DNA of 44,739 bases from the NCBI GenBank assembly GCA_016125285.1, contig WGMA01000070.1:1-44739 (forward strand), given 5' to 3'. The translations under genes were made by a program, and so were the position numbers. The notes beneath the pieces were generated by a model. It was not told the origin of the DNA and did not search any database. It saw only the letters and a list, made by a program, of their open reading frames with translations. Shown here piece after piece: positions 41,888 to 44,739 of the stretch. Every line of letters starts with the position of its first letter. Positions within the stretch are counted from its first letter, which is position 1. Source of the stretch: Phycisphaera sp. (GTDB lineage: Bacteria; Planctomycetota; Phycisphaerae; Phycisphaerales; Zrk34).

Positions 41888-42333
41888 GACGAGGTATCCT
41901 TCATCAGGTCAGACAGGTTAAGGTCGCGCGTCGGGGGCATGAGCAGGCCGGCGTGCTTCTGCAGCAGCGCGTCGACCGCCTCGGGTGACTCCCGCATCGC
42001 GCGAAGATAGTTGCCCGCCGTGGGCAACGTCGGGTCCGTGAGTCGTATATCCGTGGTCGGGTTCGAGCCGGCAATGACGTGTACCGGCGGCGTGTCGATC
42101 TGAACCGGCGTGCCCGGCCGCGCCAACAGCCACACCATCGCCGCCAGCGTGAGCATCGCCGCCAGGCCCGCGACCGCTCGCCACGCCGCGAAGCCGTATA
42201 TCGGCGGCGCGACATCCGCGTCGCACTCGCCCGCCTCCACCGCACGCCCGATCCGCTTGACGAGGTCCGCCGAGGGGCGCGTCGGACGCATCGCCGCGAG
42301 CTTCGCTTCGAATTCCTTATCGTGATCGATCAT
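41884..42333 (-). CDS. Anti-sigma-like single-pass membrane protein
   Basis: 149 residues. The ATG overlaps the sigma-factor stop by four bases (ATGA). The N-terminal 45 residues are a charged helical part (MIDHDKEFEAKLAAMRPTRPSADLVKRIGRAVEAGE), then one membrane segment (AVAGLAAMLTLAAMVWLLA, about residues 53-71) and an extracytoplasmic tail rich in proline and threonine that ends LSDLMKDTSS. No zinc-binding HxxxCxxC motif is present. Position and topology, not sequence, suggest an anti-sigma factor for the upstream ECF protein. Confidence 0.65.
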   Translation of the reverse strand: MIDHDKEFEAKLAAMRPTRPSADLVKRIGRAVEAGECDADVAPPIYGFAAWRAVAGLAAMLTLAAMVWLLARPGTPVQIDTPPVHVIAGSNPTTDIRLTDPTLPTAGNYLRAMRESPEAVDALLQKHAGLLMPPTRDLNLSDLMKDTSS

Positions 42334-42833
42334 GACATCACCTCCGCGTCCGGCTCGGGATCGAGCGTGCGGCGCATCGCCGACAGCGCATATCGATAGC
42401 GGGACGCGACTGTATTCGGCGACGTGTCGAGCACACGCCCGATCGCCTCGAACGTCAGTCCGCCCCACACCTTCATCACCACGACCTCGCGCTGCTCATC
42501 GGACAGGCGCGACATCGCGGCCTCGATCGCCTCGTGATCCGCCGCGTCGTCCCCGCCGGATTCGAACAGCGGCCGCGTCTGCATCACCGCCCGCTCGCGC
42601 CCCCGCCGACGGGCGGCGCTGCGCAGCTGATCGAGCGCCGCGTGTCGCACCGCCGTGAACAGGTACGCCGCGGGATCGTCGGGTTGTGACGGGTTGCGGA
42701 TCATCTTGACGAACGCCTCCTGCACGACGTCCTCCGCGTCGGCGAACGACGCGGACCACTGGCGGGCGAAGAGCACGAGCGCCGGCCCGTGCCGCTCGAA
42801 AAGGTCCCGCCATGTGCATGTGACATCGTTCAT
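42330..42833 (-). CDS. ECF sigma factor
   Basis: 167 residues from the ATG at 42833; a TTG at 42845 is in frame. Region 2: LVLFARQWSASFADAEDVVQEAFVKMIRN, a typical core- and -10-recognition helix. Region 4: AMSRLSDEQREVVVMKVWGGLTFEAIGRVLDTSPNTVASRYRYALSAMRR, with the helix-turn-helix for the -35. The group differs from the sigma factor at 28,587. It heads a three-gene overlapping operon with a membrane protein and an exported protein, a common cell-surface signalling layout. A conserved palindrome for autoregulation is not obvious upstream. Confidence 0.9.
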   Translation of the reverse strand: MNDVTCTWRDLFERHGPALVLFARQWSASFADAEDVVQEAFVKMIRNPSQPDDPAAYLFTAVRHAALDQLRSAARRRGRERAVMQTRPLFESGGDDAADHEAIEAAMSRLSDEQREVVVMKVWGGLTFEAIGRVLDTSPNTVASRYRYALSAMRRTLDPEPDAEVMS

Positions 42834-42940
42834 TCGTGGTCTCAATGACAGGACGTCACCCGAGCCCGCGTTCGTCTAACCCGGTACATAAAGATTTGAC
42901 CGGAAAACCCCTGCCCGACGCCTCGCCACCCGGCAACCCG

Positions 42941-43288
42941 CTAAAGGCTGCGGGCTTCGTCGACCTCGTCGTCGTCGTCCGCACGCGTCTGATCCGCCGC
43001 CGCGGCCTCCGCGCCTTCCTCGGCGAACATCATCAGGTCGACCTCGCCGGCCGAACTCTCCCGCTCGATCGCCTCGAGCAGCCGCTGCAACTCATTGGCC
43101 GGGACGTGCGACCAGACAAACCCGCAGTCGGAACAGGCGAAGAAGGGTTCGGTGAGATTGACCGTCGTCCGCGCCACGACGTAGCGTGAGCCCGTCGGCT
43201 CGAACCGCGAACCGCGCCAGCCGTTGAAGCTCACGCAGTCACCGCCGATGGTGTTCGCACCTTTGCAACTCGGGCAGGTCTCGGACAT
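42941..43288 (-). CDS. Small zinc-ribbon protein
   Basis: 115 residues. AAAGGA lies six bases before the ATG. Residues 1-60 hold two cysteine pairs, CPSCKG (about 5-8) and CSDCGFVW (about 52-55), spaced like a zinc ribbon, with CVSFNGWRGSRFEPTG between. The second half is very acidic (AGEVDLMMFAEEGAEAAAADQTRADDDDEVDE), predicted to be disordered. It resembles small nucleic-acid or protein-binding zinc ribbons, with no known family that I can name. It lies between the ECF operon and mqnE, on the same strand as both. Confidence 0.7.
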   Translation of the reverse strand: MSETCPSCKGANTIGGDCVSFNGWRGSRFEPTGSRYVVARTTVNLTEPFFACSDCGFVWSHVPANELQRLLEAIERESSAGEVDLMMFAEEGAEAAAADQTRADDDDEVDEARSL

Positions 43289-43385
43289 CGGTTCCTTTCG
43301 ACGGCTGAATCCGTCGTAATCTCTTCGATTCAAGCGGCTTGTCAAGCGTGCGCCGGCCGAAGAGGCCCCAATCGGTCGCCCGCCA

Positions 43386-44543
43386 CTATACCGCCACCGG
43401 CGACTGCTTCGCCACGCGCCACGCCGGGCCGTCGCGATCCACACGCCGGTACAGCGTGTCGCGTTCGACCGGCGTGAACCCCGCCTCGACGATCGCCCGC
43501 CGCAGCGACGAGACCGTCGTCTCCTGATGCGTCGACGTCCCGCCGCGCACCTTCGTGATGTCGTACCACACGACCGTTCCATCGACATCATCGACCCCGT
43601 ACTGAAGCGACAGCTGCGTCAATTCGAGCGTCTGCATGATCCAGAACGCCTTGACGTGCGCGAAGTTGTCGAGCATCAGCCGGCTGATCGCCAGCATCTT
43701 CAGGTCGTCGAGCCCCGTCGGCCCAGGCAGGTGCTTGAGCTCACTCTGCCCCGGGATGAACGGCAGCGGGATGATCGTCTGGAACCGCGCGGGCCAGCCG
43801 TTGTCGATCGCCCGGTCCTGCGCGTCACGCAGCATGATGAAGTGGTTGAGGCGATCCTCGATCGACTCGATGTGCCCGTAGAGCATCGTCGCGTTGGACA
43901 TCATGCCGAGGCGGTGCGCCGTGTCGTGCACCTCGATCCACTTGTCCGAGCGGATCTTTCCCTTGAACGCCTCGTCGTGCACGCGGTCGTCGAACACCTC
44001 CGCCCCGCCGCCGGGCAGCGAGCCGAGGCCCGCGTCCTTCAGGTCGGACAGCACGCCCTCGATGTCGCGGCCGCGTTTGTCGATGCGCGCCAGGTGCACG
44101 ATCTCGACCGCGGTGAACGCCTTGATGTGCAGCTGCGGGTACTCCTCGTGCAGCAGGCGCATCATGTCGGTGTAGTACTCGAACTTCAGCCACGGGTGCA
44201 GGCCGCCAACGATGTGGATCTCGGTCGCGCCCGCTTCCTTGGCGAGCCGGGCCTGCTTGCGGATCTCGTCTTCGCCGAACTCGTACGCACCGTCCTCGCC
44301 CTTCTTGCGGTAGAAGTCGCAGAACTTGCACGACAGGGCGCAGACGTTGGAGTAGTTGAAGTGCCGGTTGACGTTGTAATAGGCGACGTCGCCGTGCAGC
44401 CGGCGGCGGACGGTGTCGGCGAGCCGGCCGATCGTCCACACGTCGCGCGACGCGAACAGCGCCCGGCCGTCCTCGAGCGTCAGCCGCTCGCCGCCGTCCA
44501 CCTTCGCCGCGATGTCACGGAGCTTCGGGTCCATGCGCATCAT
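43386..44543 (-). CDS. mqnE: Aminofutalosine synthase (radical SAM)
   Basis: Second step of the futalosine route to menaquinone: joins the enolpyruvyl benzoate compound to SAM-derived adenosyl. Radical SAM cluster motif CALSCKFC (CxxxCxxC) at about residue 75, followed by FYRKKGEDGAYEF. IHIVGGLHPWLKFEYYTDMM, FTAVEIVHLA, LPGGGAEVF and LYGHIESIEDRLNHF are characteristic of MqnE, as opposed to MqnC. The C-terminal GTVVWYDITKVRGGTSTHQE also fits. Length is normal. I place the start at 44543 (MMRMDPKL); ATGs at 44573 and 44534 are alternatives, and none has a strong ribosome site. The pathway implies menaquinone as respiratory quinone. No other mqn genes are in the window. Confidence 0.92.
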   Translation of the reverse strand: MMRMDPKLRDIAAKVDGGERLTLEDGRALFASRDVWTIGRLADTVRRRLHGDVAYYNVNRHFNYSNVCALSCKFCDFYRKKGEDGAYEFGEDEIRKQARLAKEAGATEIHIVGGLHPWLKFEYYTDMMRLLHEEYPQLHIKAFTAVEIVHLARIDKRGRDIEGVLSDLKDAGLGSLPGGGAEVFDDRVHDEAFKGKIRSDKWIEVHDTAHRLGMMSNATMLYGHIESIEDRLNHFIMLRDAQDRAIDNGWPARFQTIIPLPFIPGQSELKHLPGPTGLDDLKMLAISRLMLDNFAHVKAFWIMQTLELTQLSLQYGVDDVDGTVVWYDITKVRGGTSTHQETTVSSLRRAIVEAGFTPVERDTLYRRVDRDGPAWRVAKQSPVAV

Positions 44544-44614
44544 GGTAGCGGGAAATTCGGCGGGATACATCACGGAGCGTACTTAACGCTGCGATCACGT
44601 TAGAGCATCTTGCA
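44544..44614. other. Gap between mqnE and transposase fragment
   Basis: Short AT-richer stretch. If the IS630-like element is real, its terminal repeat and TA target duplication should be here, possibly near 44,600 (TTAGAGCATC), but I cannot confirm it without the other end. Confidence 0.3.
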
Positions 44615-44739
44615 TCAATCAGTTTCATATCCACATGACCGCATGTAGTTGGCGCACTCGGTCGGATCGACCGTTTGCAGCACCTCGACCAACGCCTGGC
44701 CGATCGCGTCGAATGCCCGGGCGGCGACCCGACGCAGCC
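44615..44739 (-). mobile_element. C-terminus of an IS630-like transposase, cut by the window edge
   Basis: The frame is open to the end of the window and gives 40 residues: LRRVAARAFDAIGQALVEVL, then QTVDPTECANYMRSCGYETD and a stop. The ending with TPxxCxxY.RxCGY is what I know from the C-termini of IS630/Tc1-like DDE transposases in many bacteria. The catalytic part lies outside the window. Repeated insertion sequences commonly end assembly contigs, which would explain the boundary. Confidence 0.6.

Overview
The window looks like a piece of a GC-rich planctomycete genome, most likely of the class Phycisphaerae. The markers are DUF1501 and PSCyt1/DUF1549/DUF1553 proteins, several prepilin-like proteins with an FTLIELLV segment and a DG(S/H) motif, a Rhodopirellula/Verrucomicrobium-type ECF sigma factor with a FecR/NPCBM partner, an iduronate-2-sulfatase-type sulfatase and an LEPR-type surface protein. 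Both window ends look like assembly or mobile-element boundaries: the left end is a palindromic intergenic repeat joined to a decapitated gene, and the right end is the C-terminus of an IS630-like transposase.

Region 1 (1-5,500) is lower in GC and accessory. It holds a FAAL-ACP-oxoamine synthase fragment that lacks its first several hundred residues. Its 3' end is cut at exactly the base where the convergent LEPR/Ig-like surface protein gene is also cut. Upstream of the surface protein is a leader with a strong intrinsic terminator and a possible antiterminator. Next come the 3' half of a tRNA-Arg(CCG), probably an old attachment site, and a complete tmRNA gene.

Region 2 (5,500-19,750) is mostly housekeeping and exported enzymes: ispD, a membrane peptide/lipoprotein pair, a monomeric sarcosine oxidase-type flavoenzyme, a zinc-ribbon protein, a lipoprotein, a sulfatase, a four-helix membrane protein, pheT without its EMAP domain, an exported methyltransferase-PQQ propeller fusion and a rhodanese with a membrane tail.

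Region 3 (19,840-30,885, all minus strand) is the most distinctive. One compact operon reads sigma factor, FecR/NPCBM protein, prepilin-like, membrane zinc-ribbon, prepilin-like, cytochrome/DUF1549/DUF1553/LamG protein, DUF1501 protein. A second operon of two prepilin-like genes lies directly upstream, ends in its own terminator, and appears to share the same promoter sequence. Together they look like a regulated cell-surface system of unknown substrate.

Region 4 (31,100-44,739) holds a DJ-1/PfpI protein, a 34-residue membrane peptide and an LL-diaminopimelate aminotransferase-like gene; two tandem GspF-like membrane proteins; leuS; a strictosidine-synthase-like propeller; folC with a histone-H1-like tail; leuD; a second ECF sigma operon; a zinc-ribbon protein; and mqnE (futalosine menaquinone pathway).

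Two families of 7-bp tandem repeats arranged as inverted arms (units ATTTCGG and CTGGATG) are scattered through the window. One copy lies in frame inside leuS and another supplies codons at the start of the DUF1501 gene. A further set of short intergenic hairpins keeps its shape while its stem sequence changes.
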